Below are positions 1 to 11,200 of a stretch of 64,000 nucleotides of DNA, piece after piece. Under the pieces are notes generated by a model. The model searched no databases. It saw nothing but the letters and a program-made list of their open reading frames with translations, and was not told the DNA's origin. A program made the translations under genes and the position numbers. The DNA comes from Callaeas wilsoni. Its lineage: Eukaryota; Chordata; Aves; Passeriformes; Callaeidae. The stretch spans positions 124,001-188,000 of the forward strand of contig VWPU01005002.1 of NCBI GenBank assembly GCA_013398955.1, given 5' to 3'. Position 1 is the first letter of the stretch. The number at the start of each line of letters is the position of its first letter.

Positions 1-463
1 GTAATGCCTCTATGATAACATATTTTGAAAAGAAAAAAAACTGCGGGAATCCTTTTTCGTCTTGCCCTCCAAGAGGTGGTGAGAGGGCTGCTGGGCCTCT
101 TCCCGGTGCGGCTGGGGCCCTTTCTGGCATGGCCGCCAGGGCCATGCCGCCGGGGGACCGTTCCGATGCTGCAAGCAGCCATGTGGCCGAGACCATGCAG
201 CCACCGGGTCCCTTTCTGGCCAGCTGGGCCAGTGCCAGGAGCACCCATGCAGCCAAGGTGGCACGGCTGGGGTGGTACACGTGGCCGCTGCCATCTCCGC
301 GTGGCTCGCAATGAACTTTATTTGCTTAGCCACTTCTAGCCAGCCATGCTGAGGACAGAAGGGCCGAAGCGGTGGCAGCAGCTTTTTCTTTTCGGCGCCC
401 CACATGAGGAGAGGCGCTGAGTGGAGCCGGCAGCTGACACGGCTCGCATGGTGCAGGCAGGAC

Positions 464-469
464 CACGTG
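464..469. promoter_or_regulatory. E-box CACGTG in LTR
   Basis: A perfect CACGTG palindrome lies about 80 bases upstream of the TATA-like box in the GC-rich part of the LTR. E-boxes of this type bind bHLH factors. Whether this one is used is unknown; a single hexamer can occur by chance. Confidence 0.3.
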
Positions 470-547
470 ACCAGCAGGGAGAGGCACGGCGAGCAATTCC
501 CCAATGCAGAGCCCGGACGAGATCAACCTTTCAGCGCTGCAGAACTC

Positions 548-555
548 TATAAAAA
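548..555 (+). promoter_or_regulatory. TATA-like box of the LTR
   Basis: The octamer tataaaaa follows the CpG-rich 540-base block and could be the U3 promoter box of the LTR. If so, the distance to the AATAAA at 1329-1334 implies an unusually long R region of roughly 750 bases, or that the true promoter lies elsewhere. Confidence 0.35.
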
Positions 556-1143
556 CTTTTCAATTGATAGAACTTGAGAATAAATGAACCTACGAATACC
601 AATTGTCTCCCAAGTCAGAGAAAAAGAAAAATGAAGACACGTGAGGAGAACAACATGACCACGCTAAGGTCGGTGAAACAGAGGGAGGGGGAGGAAGAGG
701 TGCTCCGAGCATTGGAGCTGAGATTTATTTCTGCAAGCCGTGATGAGGACTATAATACAACGAACTGTCTCCCTGTAATTCATGAAGTGCATGAGGGGAT
801 GCAGAACTCACCCACAGCCCAAGATAAAAAAGGTGCTCGCGCTGGAGGGTGTGGATGCTGAAAAGCTGTGATCTGGTGAGAGGCTTGAACAGAGAGAGAG
901 AACCCTTGCTTCCACAGATAGAGGAACAGGACCCTTGCTTTTATACAGCTCATCCTTAAAAACTACACCCCATTAACTCAATGGCCCACGAAAAAACAGT
1001 TGAGGGAAGACTGCTTTGCCCATGGGAGGGACTCACGTTGCAGCAGGTTGGGCGGAACTGCTACTCGTACAAATTAAACCCATGTTGGAAAAGTTCACAG
1101 ACAACTGTCTCCCGTGTTAAGGACCCTACAGCATAGCAGAAGA

Positions 1144-1170
1144 AATTCCTCTCCCTAAGTGAGAGGAATT
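1144..1170 (+). other. Perfect 10-bp hairpin inside LTR
   Basis: The arms aattcctctc (1144-1153) and gagaggaatt (1161-1170) are exact inverted repeats around a 7-base loop. It lies in the transcribed half of the LTR and could be a structured RNA element of the family. Confidence 0.6.
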
Positions 1171-1328
1171 CTTCTTATTGAAGAAAGATTTCTAGAAGTG
1201 ATAAACTAACTGAAAACCCCATGTTTTGTCTCCCTGCGCTGTCAGTGGGAAAGAAAAAAAGGGCTGTGGGGGGAGGAAAGTGTTCTAAAGGTTTATTTTA
1301 GTTCTCATTAGCCTCTTTTAATTCTGTT

Positions 1329-1334
1329 AATAAA
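1329..1334 (+). promoter_or_regulatory. LTR polyadenylation signal AATAAA
   Basis: The hexamer AATAAA is followed by a T-rich stretch in the 3' part of the LTR. The related LTR fragment has AATAAA in the equivalent place at 2714-2719, which supports it as the family's own polyadenylation signal. Confidence 0.5.
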
Positions 1335-1488
1335 TTTTTCTTTATACCTTTAAAAGTTTTGAGCCTGTTTTGCCCTTAGAGTGTTTTCTCCTCATCCTTA
1401 TCTCACCCCATGAGCATTTTAATTTCTTTTTCTTTCTTTTTGTCAAACTCTGACAAAAACAGAAAAAAAACATTAATTTTTTTGAAGA

Positions 1489-1518
1489 GGGGAGGGGAGG
1501 GGAGGGGAGGGGAGGGGA
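1489..1518 (+). repeat. (GGGGA)6 microsatellite, G-quadruplex motif
   Basis: Six exact GGGGA units give six runs of four G separated by single A residues. This meets the standard G-quadruplex pattern with very short loops, which favours a parallel fold. It lies where the related LTR at 2841-2857 is only loosely purine-rich, so it probably grew by slippage from that segment. Confidence 0.9.
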
Positions 1519-1520
1519 AA

Positions 1521-2619
1521 TTTGGAGCCTCTTCCTGTTCCTAGAGTAGCAAGTTCTAAGGTAATGGTAAGAAACATCTCTGGCTGAAGTTCATTTTCCA
1601 CATTTGCAAAACACTCACCTGCAATTCTACTATCTTTCGACCACAGCTGCTGTGCTTTGCACTCCAGGCTTAGCTGAAAGAAAAGAAATGAGATGCTTCT
1701 TTCTGGGAAAAAAAGCAGGTACAGCCTCTTAACAGAACACGTCAGGGTAAGAAAATTGTGTTATATGACCAGTGAAAAACTTTGGCTTTATAAGTTCAAT
1801 ATGAAAACTTCTAGTTTGTTTTTACTGTATTCTTAGGTTTGTATTCTTGAAGGAGGGCAACATATAGATTCCCATCTAGGCATGATTTTGGGCCAGCTGT
1901 AAAATTTGTCATAGGTGAATTATCAGCAAGATTATTCTCCAGTGCGAGCATATTGTTCACATGAGCATGAGGGCAGTGTGACCACTATAGTTTTATTAAA
2001 GTTTCTTAAATAGATTTTTTTTTAATCTAAGTGCAAGAAGGCAATATATAATGTCAATTTGCTACTACCATTCCTTAAAAAAAAACAGGGAGAAGTTTTT
2101 ATATGCCAGGTGGAAAAAATGACCTTGTGAGAACTATTTACTAATATAAGAAGCCATCTGAGGATAGAATATTCATAATAATTGGGATCTTAATTAGATA
2201 CCTGGCAGTGCTTAAGCAACTAATTTATTTAAAAAAAAAAAAAAAGCCAGATCAACTAGGGTCACTTCTCCAATGAAATAAGTGATAGCAATCTTTTCCT
2301 TAATGTATATCCAAAACTAAAATCTTTAAGTATCATTTTGCCTTAAAAGAACATTTTGACAGAGATCCTTTTGGGCTAATTTGCATCAAGATTTCAACTA
2401 TGGTTGATTCTAAACGAAATAAAGGAATGTCTCCAAGAATAGTCTGCACAAAAGAAAAAGCTAAATTGTCAAAAATACTTTTTAAGCTTCCTTTAAAAAA
2501 AGAAAGACTAATATATCTCAGAGTATGGGGTACAGGTGCTCAGGTACTGTCAGGGGCAATGTCTTTGAGGAGCATCCAGGGCTTCCCCATGCCAGGCACA
2601 GCAGCTTCCAGGCAGGAAT
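1521..2619. other. AT-rich spacer between two LTR pieces
   Basis: I see no gene or recognisable repeat here. The sequence is AT-rich and holds an A15 run at 2231-2245. The 73-codon frame at 2400-2621 has no recognisable family and runs to the edge of the next LTR fragment. It is not recognisable retroviral internal sequence, so the flanking LTR pieces are probably separate insertions. Confidence 0.5.
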
Positions 2620-2904
2620 GAAGGACTGAATTTGAGACTGGAAAAGGCTGGGGAGAGGACAAGTGTTTTAATTTTGTATTTGTTTCTCATTACCTAAATC
2701 TGCTTTAATTGTCAATAAATCAAATTCATTTCCCTCCAGTCAAGTCAGTTTTGGCTGTGATGATAACTGGAGCAATCTTCCTGTCTTTATATCCACCCAG
2801 AAGCTTTTTCATCTAATTTCCTACCCCTGTCTTGTGGAGCAAGGGAGAGAGGGAGTGGCCAGGTGGGCATCCAGGTCCTGGCCCAGGCATTATAACCCAC
2901 CACA
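2620..2904 (+). mobile_element. Degraded 3' part of a related ERVL-like LTR
   Basis: This plus-strand segment aligns by eye with 1260-1440: an aagtgttttaa-like motif, a tctcatta motif, an AATAAA (2714-2719), a cagttttggc stretch and a tatccaccca segment occur in the same order. It ends in CCCACCACA at 2896-2904, the mirror of the TGTGGTGGG start known for this avian LTR family, so 2904 is a believable LTR end. The CpG-rich 5' part is missing. It is probably an older or truncated insertion than the copy at 1-1520. The left edge is uncertain by about 30 bases. Confidence 0.7.
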
Positions 2905-5738
2905 CTCAGGGTGGAGGAGCCAAAGAACACCTCTTGCTGTCACCTCCCAGCTTCCATCCTATCATTTCACACCATAGGTATGTCTTAACCTGCTAAAGCA
3001 GGCTGAGGTCACAACAAGCAGCATAAGCCATTCCTACCGCTGGACACCTCCAAGGAAAGCAAATTCCACTTTACTATCAGGAAACAGCTACCTTTTAGTT
3101 CTGCACCATGAATACAACTGGTAAGATGGACTTTTTTAAACCACACAGAGGTCAGTACAGCAGAAGTTAAAATTCAATACTTGTTTTACAAAGTTAGTGA
3201 GATACAGAAGAAAATCATTGCTATGATACAATAGAAGCAGCCTTTTCCACAAATAACTGTAATTTGAAATTCTATAAAGCACCAAATGGGGAACATGAAG
3301 CCTTCTACTTCCAGGCATGTGAGCTAACCTTAGCGAATAGACAAAAGGGTACAATTTCATTTGGGTCTAAGATATGCGTACGTGCTACTACTACATAGTA
3401 GCAAATTGAAAATAAAAGTACTTCAAAAAACCTTGCAACCCACAATCTCTTTGAGTTACTTTACATACCTTGGGGGAGCCCTAAGCTTTAACAGCAGAAG
3501 GACATCCAAATTGATTGAAACATGAGTGTAACTGCAAGGTCAGCAAGGCAAGGTGGAAGGTAGATCTCTTAATTATTAGGGGAAAAGTGTATTTTCTTCA
3601 GGAGAGGTTCTGTTTATATCTCGGTTATTTCATCCCAGTCCTTGCACTCTTCTTCATATGAAACAATGTCTTTATTTCTCTTTTTAAGGTTGCTTAATCC
3701 AATTTCCTCTTGAAATCATTTCTATTTATTGGTAATGCATAAAGTTTGCTACAGTATTCACTTATGTGAACACAAATGCTTCACTTCAACATCTTGTCTA
3801 CAAGTTTCCAAGTCTACTTGTCAACTTCATGGTATGCGACCTCACATTTTTGAAGCAACTAGTCTTAAACCACACGGAGGTATCAGTCTACAGCATTCCT
3901 TCAGTATATTTCATCCCACTTGAGATGAGATGCCCTCTTAGCCTCAATTTATCTATGCTGTCTAATATACTACAGCCTGTAGCTAGGTCTGTCTAATCTG
4001 TCTTCATAACTCATATCCTCACAGTCCTAAGCACTTATACAATTTTTCGCTACAGCCGCTTCAATCTTGACAGTAGGTTTTTCAATATGGGAAAGAATTT
4101 GCTCACAGCATTTAGAAGCTGGGTGAAACTCAAATTACATTATTATAGATTTTATCATAAACTACAGACTCATTGGAAACAGTTTGAATTACTCCTTTTT
4201 TTTGCATATTGTTACAAAATTTAATAAAGAAAAAACTCTTAGAGTTCAGTTGATAGTATCTTTCAAACATTTAAAGGAAAGTAAGGAACTTATAATTACT
4301 GCAAAAAATTAGTTCTTCAGTAAGAACAATCAAGTGGATTTTTTCAAGTGTATTTTACTTTTTGTGGTATCCATTTGGGAATTTGTTCCAAAAAGTCTTG
4401 CGAAATATACACATATATGGCAGTATGAAACTCTTATAAAATTGATTAATTTGTATTTCCAAGGACAGTAATGTCAGTTTTCCCACACATTTATAACCAC
4501 TGCAGTCTTTCATACAAGTGTATACCTTTAAGGACAGACATGGGAAAGTTCGGGCTTTGTTTGTGGGGATCAAACAGCACTGAAAGCACACTTGCATCCA
4601 GAAATGCAGTAAAGCACTGAACTGGTATTGAGATGACATTCACCCTGTGAGGGGATCCAGTGAGGCACAAACCCTGATCCAGGATCTAACTACTCTGAAG
4701 GAAGCCAATCCACTTGCTCTGAAGTCATTAACAGAAACACCTGCCCTACCACATTCATCTTGGAAGATTTCTGGAGACTGGGAAGCCTGAGTTGTGGGTA
4801 AGGTGAAGTCATTTTATCTTGCATTCTTTAACTAGTAGCTCATTTGCATCGAAAGAGAATAACAACAAAACCAGACCCTTCCATTCTTCCACCATGAAAG
4901 AAATGCTTCTGCTAAAGTGGAAAAAAACTCCAGCACCATCCCCTTGGAATACCTATTACTAGCATTGCTTTCAGCCATTTTTGCACATACCATTACACAC
5001 ACACAAAAAGGTGAACAATCATTTTACAAAGATTTATGTTCAAGAAAATAATGCAGAATGCTTAAGTCAATCAGAAGACCCAAAGCTGCATTTTGTAAGT
5101 CGCTACAATATTTTGTGTGAAAAATCTGCTGTCACCCTCCTTTGGCACTTTGGGTTCTGTCATACTGAGATGGAAAAAAATCTAGGAACTGCTGCAAAAT
5201 GTAGTAACTGCAAAACAAGTTTATAAAAGTTCATCATTAAAATAAAGTATTTTTAATATTTAATCATATTTCATCACTACTGTAGTTATTCCTTTATAGA
5301 AACTCCCAGAAGGACAGGATCTGAACCGATTCCTTGACTGGATTCCTAACAAAGTCAAAAACATAACAGGAAAGGGATTAGTTAATGGAGGAAAATCACA
5401 AGCAGAAAGAAACAGAGCAAGGAAGATTTGGAACCTTGGTTACATGCATAAAACTGATGTTACCTGAGGCACTACTGGACAGCCCAATATATCACAGAAA
5501 TCTTACATCTATTTCAGACAGTGGGCTATTATTCCTACAGAACAGAACACTGTCTTGCCTGTGCTACACAGCCTTGTGGATGTCCTTTTCAGTGACAGTG
5601 AAATTGCATGTAATCTCTTCTGATTACACCAAAATTGCTAGGATTTGCAAAGAACACATTTGAATTCATACATCCAAAAAGTAAATCAAGCTTATAATTT
5701 AGGCAACATAACTTTTGTAGATCTGACATCAGACCATT

Positions 5739-5775
5739 CTGACTGAAAGGCTTAAGCCTGACTGAAAGGTTTAAG
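5739..5775 (+). repeat. Two-copy 19-bp tandem repeat
   Basis: The 18-base string ctgactgaaaggcttaag (5739-5756) recurs at 5758-5775 with one change (c to t). The period is 19 bases. It looks like a simple local duplication. Confidence 0.85.
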
Positions 5776-7492
5776 GAGGCTATTTTTGGATCCATCAATA
5801 AAAGACAGTTTCCCAAGGAACTGTGGTATTTATGTGGAGGGAGAAAATCGGTTCTGCCTGCATAGATAGGAATGTTCACTCTTTATCTGCAAATGTGACA
5901 TTTTCTACTATGCATTTTGAAATAAGGATTGTTCAGCAGTGTCAGACTTCCATAGCCATGATGTGTTGCATGAACATAACTAAGCAAGGAACCCTGTGCA
6001 TCCAGTCACAGCTTCGTCAAACTACAGCAGTACAATACAACAATAATTACCAGACAGCTCAGAAAGAGACCTAAATAGGTAACTACCGTCATCATAGAAA
6101 GGGATGGAGATACTGAAAAGATTACAGTGGCAAATCTACTACTTGCATTTTTAGTATAAAGCAATCTTTGAATGCTGAATTATCGCACAAGAAAATGAAG
6201 AACTGCATTTCTTCCATTCTGCATAAAGTCTGCTTCTGCAACACCTCCTTTTGACTTCAGAGGTGATTCACTAGGATTTCCAGACCTGGATGGTTAAACA
6301 ATCCAAACAATCCCTTGGGTTTGGGGTTTTTTTCATTAGGTATTATTAAACAAAACATTAATTTAATTAATTTTCTTGGGAGATACAAAATCAAATAGCA
6401 ATCAGAATACCTTTAATTCCCTCTTTGCTGATTCACAGCGTTAAATGAAATGAGAGAATGGCTTTTGTTTCCAATATTACTACAGCACAGCAGTTTCTTT
6501 GTGTGGTTTTACACAGGTTTTGAACACTTGGTTTAGCAGCTTTATTCAAACAAAAATTCAGATCTAACCTTGCAGTCATGGGAGGAGAAGAGGCTTTTAG
6601 GATTCAAATAGAAATAAAAATTCTCATGGAAGACAGGAAGATTTGTATTCCTAGCTCCCCACAAGACTGTTAAATTTATGTCTTCTCACCATCAGGACAC
6701 CCTTTTAAATTCCTACCCATTAACAAAAAGGTGAGGTCAGTGGCAGTAAGTAAAAACAGCTAATATCCAGCTAGAGAGAATCAAACAAACAGAGCCAGAA
6801 ATCAATTTGCAGAATCTTGGCTGAGAGCAAAATAACTGTATGTCTCTGCTGAGGTTTCTAGTTTGAATTCTCTCAATGTATCACACACAAATTCCTGCAG
6901 CAGCTGACTTCACTAGCCTAATGTCCTCCCCAGAGCACTAAGGACCAAACCCCACAAGCAATAACATGGTTGTCCTCACATTCAGAAGGCCTCACATGTT
7001 AGTTTATACTCATTGGAGTCTATAGCCACAGGAGTGGAACGGTTCCCTTCCTTCCCTTCTGGTCATGGACTGAGTTTTACCTGTGGGGGAGACAAGGGCC
7101 ATGCACTGGGGCTCTGTCCCTCTGCTTCCTCCTCCATGATACTCATTTAGAGGCAAGTGAGAGCTGGAGTGGAAGCAAGGCACGAGAGACAGGTACTGTC
7201 ATAGATTTGAATCCCTCCTCCAGCTCAGCAGGACACGAGAGCAGCAGTTTGGCAATGTATTTCCAATGTGTTTGCTCTCCCCTGCTTCCCCGCTCAGAGG
7301 GGGAAGTTCAGTCCAAACCTTTCTGGCTATGAAGAATTTTGCTTTATCAGAGTGGATTTGCTGCTTCAGTCATATCAATGACAGAGACCTTTAAAATAAA
7401 AAGACTCTATTCTCTATTATCTTCTACACCTTCACTGTCATGCTCAAACTTGAAGCTTGAGATTTTCTATATAATCAATCCACTTGTTAACA

Positions 7493-7523
7493 AGATCTTA
7501 ATCACTGCGTGTGATTAAGATCT
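7493..7523 (+). other. Perfect 13-bp hairpin with 5-base loop
   Basis: The arm agatcttaatcac (7493-7505) is exactly complementary to gtgattaagatct (7511-7523) around the loop tgcgt. The inverted repeat does not extend further outward, so the 31-base hairpin is too short for a typical microRNA precursor. No repeat family is recognised around it. Confidence 0.85.
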
Positions 7524-8079
7524 GGACTTAAGTTGCACCCCAAAACTAGAACAGCAGCAGCAAAAAGCCTCCTCATACTAATGCTACTATTGTATTCCAT
7601 GGTCTGGATCATCTTCTTATCCTAGAATAACACAGATTTAATGCTCTTCATCACAAAAGAAAGAAGGAAAGAAATGAATGAAACAATTCTACTAGCTTCT
7701 TAACCTTCAATGCAGTTTAAGCATTGCCTGCTTTGCGAGTTACTGCATAGTCTGTTTGATCTTTAACATATAAAACTTGAAAACTAACATATTGTGGGGG
7801 TTTTGTTGTTTTTTATTTATTTTAAACTTTGTTATTTCAGGGTTTTTTTGCTGTCTTTCCTTCTGCTGTCCTTTTTTTTTCCTTTCCAATGTAATATTTT
7901 AAATAGTCTAGCAAGTTTTTTTTCTGATACTTACTGTGTATCTGTATTGTCTACAACAAAGACCCACAAATGTACTTCCCATAGAAATAAGTGGGCAAAG
8001 ACATATAAATCTCTTTGTGACTGTGGCCCCCAAGGCTTAGTAGCTCCACCTACAAACTGGGTTTTGAACACACTTATTA

Positions 8080-8275
8080 TTTTAAGTGACAGTCATGTCC
8101 CCAGAGCTTATCATCTGATTAGGTAAAACAGCAGGAGGATAAGGTAAGGTTTATTCCCATTAGCAGATGAGAATAGAGGCATAGTTTCATTATCTAAGGT
8201 GATCCCAAAAATCCATGTTAGAAGCACAAGTCAAGGTTATTTCTTTAGACTCGGCATCCAAGCAACGTCCAACCT
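8080..8275 (-). mobile_element. MIR-like SINE remnant
   Basis: Read on the plus strand, a cagagcttatcatctga motif is followed by a ttattcccatt stretch, gcagatgagaa, agaggcatag and aaggtgatccc. This is the order of the reverse-complemented MIR core (tccccatttt, cagatgag, gaggca, aaggtca). It is strongly diverged, as expected for an element spread before birds arose. The edges are approximate. Confidence 0.5.
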
Positions 8276-11200
8276 CCATATAAGATGTTTTTCTTCTTAG
8301 TTGCAGTAATTCTTATTCTAGCTCAAGTTTTGTTTATCTAAATATGCCCAGTGAACAAGTCATTCTGATCACTGAGTCGAGTTACAACCACTCCTAAGCT
8401 GGACCAATGCATGCAAATATGGAGCAAGGAGGAGGCACCAGTCCTTCTCTTGGACATGGCCTCTTTTTTTGTAGTGGGCCACACAGGGTCAGCAGGACAA
8501 ATATCCACTGTGCATGGGAACATGACTCTTGATGCCCATGGCTGGAACTGTTAATTACAGTTCACATGTCCAGCAGATGTTTATGAGCTCCATCAAACTG
8601 TTCCACAAGTCCTGCACAAAGGAGCTATAAGTTGACATTTTCTGCCTTAGTGGCTGCAAAGGTCATAAAGGATCCTCGTATCATGACAATTTCAAGCTGA
8701 AACAGGGGTAACTGGAAGCTCTTACCACTTCTTTGGTTCCTCTTTACTGCATCTCTTTACACAGAAGACTTTGCAAGCATCACTACCCAACATTTGGATA
8801 ATGAGATTAATGAGAGCTGAGCTCTAGAAAGTTCTTTATTAGGCATTTTCATAATGGACTGTAATAAGTACTATGTCTATTGTGACCTACAATTGCCATT
8901 TCTTTGTGAGCCAGGCTGTGAAAAGATGTGTCACCTGGCCAATACTGTGGCAGTAGAAATACCTGGAATATAGTTATATGTGACAATTCTTTCACCAACA
9001 TAAATTATCTTTGTTCTATTAGACTTATTTACAGTATAGTTTTGCCACTGAATCTGAATTGGGAGCATTGCAGTCACAGTATATCAGTATTCTTACACTG
9101 GTGTAGCATGAAAAACAATTCTGGAAGCATTAATTAATTCTAAATAATCAGCTAAGAACCTTTCTTCTTCGGCACACAAGCAAATTCCCAATGACAGAAC
9201 AGTGCAACCAGCATATTTACGTAAGGATTACTTCCTCCCAGAAGATGTAAAATGTGGTTTTGACCAGACAAGAGTGTTATTGTTCTGCAGTATACACAGA
9301 ATCTTATTAACCTGGCTGAGAAGATAAAAGGAATGGCAATAGCACAGTTAGTGAATTTTAATAGAAAGTCTATATATATATACTGACTCTTGTTAAAATG
9401 AAGAAAAAGCGAGAGATTTTTTTTACCATGATGAGACAGAAGGCAATTAGAGGAGTCATTCCAAAACAAGATACAATTTTATCAACTGAGTGTCACGCTT
9501 TGGGCTCTTGGTAGGCCCTTATTCCTTTCTGATTTTGCCCTGTACACAGTCAATGAGCTTGTGACTGATTCAAATGAGACAATAAACATCAGGAACCTCA
9601 CTACTGCACAGTCATTTTGTCCTCCCTGCTGAGACCACAACCTCCGTCCCTATGTCAGCAGCTTCCTCAGATCACATTTTAAAAATCCTCTTAACACAGA
9701 GGGGTTTCTTCTTTCTCCTCTATGCTTTTTCTGCTCTTCCTTAAACAGTTTTTGTCTGATCTTGGTTGAACAGGACTTTTCTGCTGAAGGTAAGAGAAGT
9801 CAAAGCCCACATACATTGACCTGACTCAGTCTCAGAGTATACACTGAAAACAAAGAGGGACAGCAATTGCTGAGAGAGAACACTTTTTAAAACAGCCCTA
9901 CAAGGAGCTCAGTATTAGCATATTACTATTTGGGAAGAGAGGACAAGAAACATCATCTTTCAGGTCATACTTGTGAGAAAGAAGATTCTGTGCTCAGTTC
10001 TTCAATAACACACGTCTCCAAAACAAATTGAATATTGCTTCATTTTCAGCCTCACTTCGTATTTTGTCACTTTTTGCTGATGTGAGGATTCACTTTAGTT
10101 CCTTTGCATTTACTTGTGATTCAATGTCCAGTGCTGATGTAAACCACTCACCTTCTTTTGTCCCTTCAGACTGCACTAAGCTCCTTTTGCTTTTCTCATG
10201 CCATACCTTTAAGAGTTTATGATTCACAGGATGTTTCTCCTACAACCTTCTAGGCAATTCTTTTCCTATGAAATATTTACACAACCTGACTGAACATGGG
10301 AACAATCATGGCAGCACTTTCCTCGGTTTCTCTGATTCATTACTGGGGATAATCATCTAATTTTACTTCCATTAAAAAAAAAGATATTACATATAAGCAA
10401 CTGATTTCAGAAAGCAAAACTTCTAATAGATTTGGGTTAATTCACAGAGAAAAGTATGTACCTGTAGCCCAGCAGTAATCAAATGAGGATTTACAGTAAT
10501 TTAAGTGATGTTTTATAGCAGAAATTTCATTTGCATTTGTTACAATTCTTAATCAGGTCTCAGAAATACAAACTTAATCCCAGCATTTGGAACCTTCAGG
10601 TTAATGAGCTGCAACCTGAAATAAGGAGAATATGTTGATCAGAAAAAGACTTCCTAACAACAGAAAAGACTGGCCTTGAAAACTATTCATGCCACATCAG
10701 GAGGCGTTACATCCTCTATATTTATAACAAACAACGCCAAGTAGCTAAAGCAGTAAGAGAGTAGAAGTGTTTCAATTGTAGTAAAAGGTTAGGCAGGCCA
10801 AGGTAACCGATACTTGAAACAACAGTCTCAAAAAGGGGTTCAAGCACCTCTTAGGTTTATTTTTATTTAACAAGAATATTAAATGAAGTTTCCTGGAGAG
10901 TAAACAAAAGTTTCAAGCCTTGAGAACTCAAGAGGATGCCTGTTTATTACTAGTGCTCTGTGAACAGAAGCAAGCACTCTTAGATCTGCAGTGCATGGCC
11001 ATGCTACAAGTTTTGGGGCAGAGCAGGTTTTGAGCAGAAAGGAGGGCTGGAGAAAGGGACTGGTGATCTGTTTCTGGGAGACCATAAAAAACCACACCCT
11101 GAAACAGCAATATGTGGCCATATTACTCCTACTCTGTGGTCACACAGCAATCACATAATAATTAAATTAACAATATGTGCCAAACAGATTGAATCAGGAT

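Larger units (their letters stand above)
1..1520 (+). mobile_element. Avian ERVL-like LTR, left end outside the window
   Basis: I recognise this as the long LTR of a widespread avian endogenous retrovirus family, in plus orientation. The first 540 bases are GC- and CpG-rich, followed by a purine-rich middle and a T-rich 3' part. Visible elements are a CACGTG E-box at 464-469, a TATA-like box (tataaaaa) at 548-555, a 10-bp perfect hairpin at 1144-1170 and an AATAAA signal at 1329-1334. The 1260-1440 segment is clearly related to 2645-2830, which ends in a proper LTR terminus. The usual CCCACCACA end is not found here, so the copy is probably truncated near the (GGGGA)6 tract. The 164-codon minus-strand frame at 10-504 and the frames at 12-339 and 574-861 lie inside the LTR and are not genes. 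The promoter role is inferred; family assignment is from memory. Confidence 0.8.
2905..8079. other. Unassigned AT-rich region
   Basis: No gene, RNA gene or intact repeat is recognised in these 5 kb. Open frames such as 3136-3360, 4355-4639, 5385-5663 and 5589-5879 are under 100 codons, overlap on opposite strands and show no known domain. Small structures inside it are the 19-bp tandem duplication at 5739-5775 and the hairpin at 7493-7523. It could be intronic or intergenic, or hold repeats too old to recognise by eye. Confidence 0.5.

Noticed and set aside
10..504. 164-codon minus-strand open frame, longest in the window
   Set aside because: It lies inside the GC-rich part of an LTR, overlaps two plus-strand frames and resembles no protein; lack of stops is explained by base composition.
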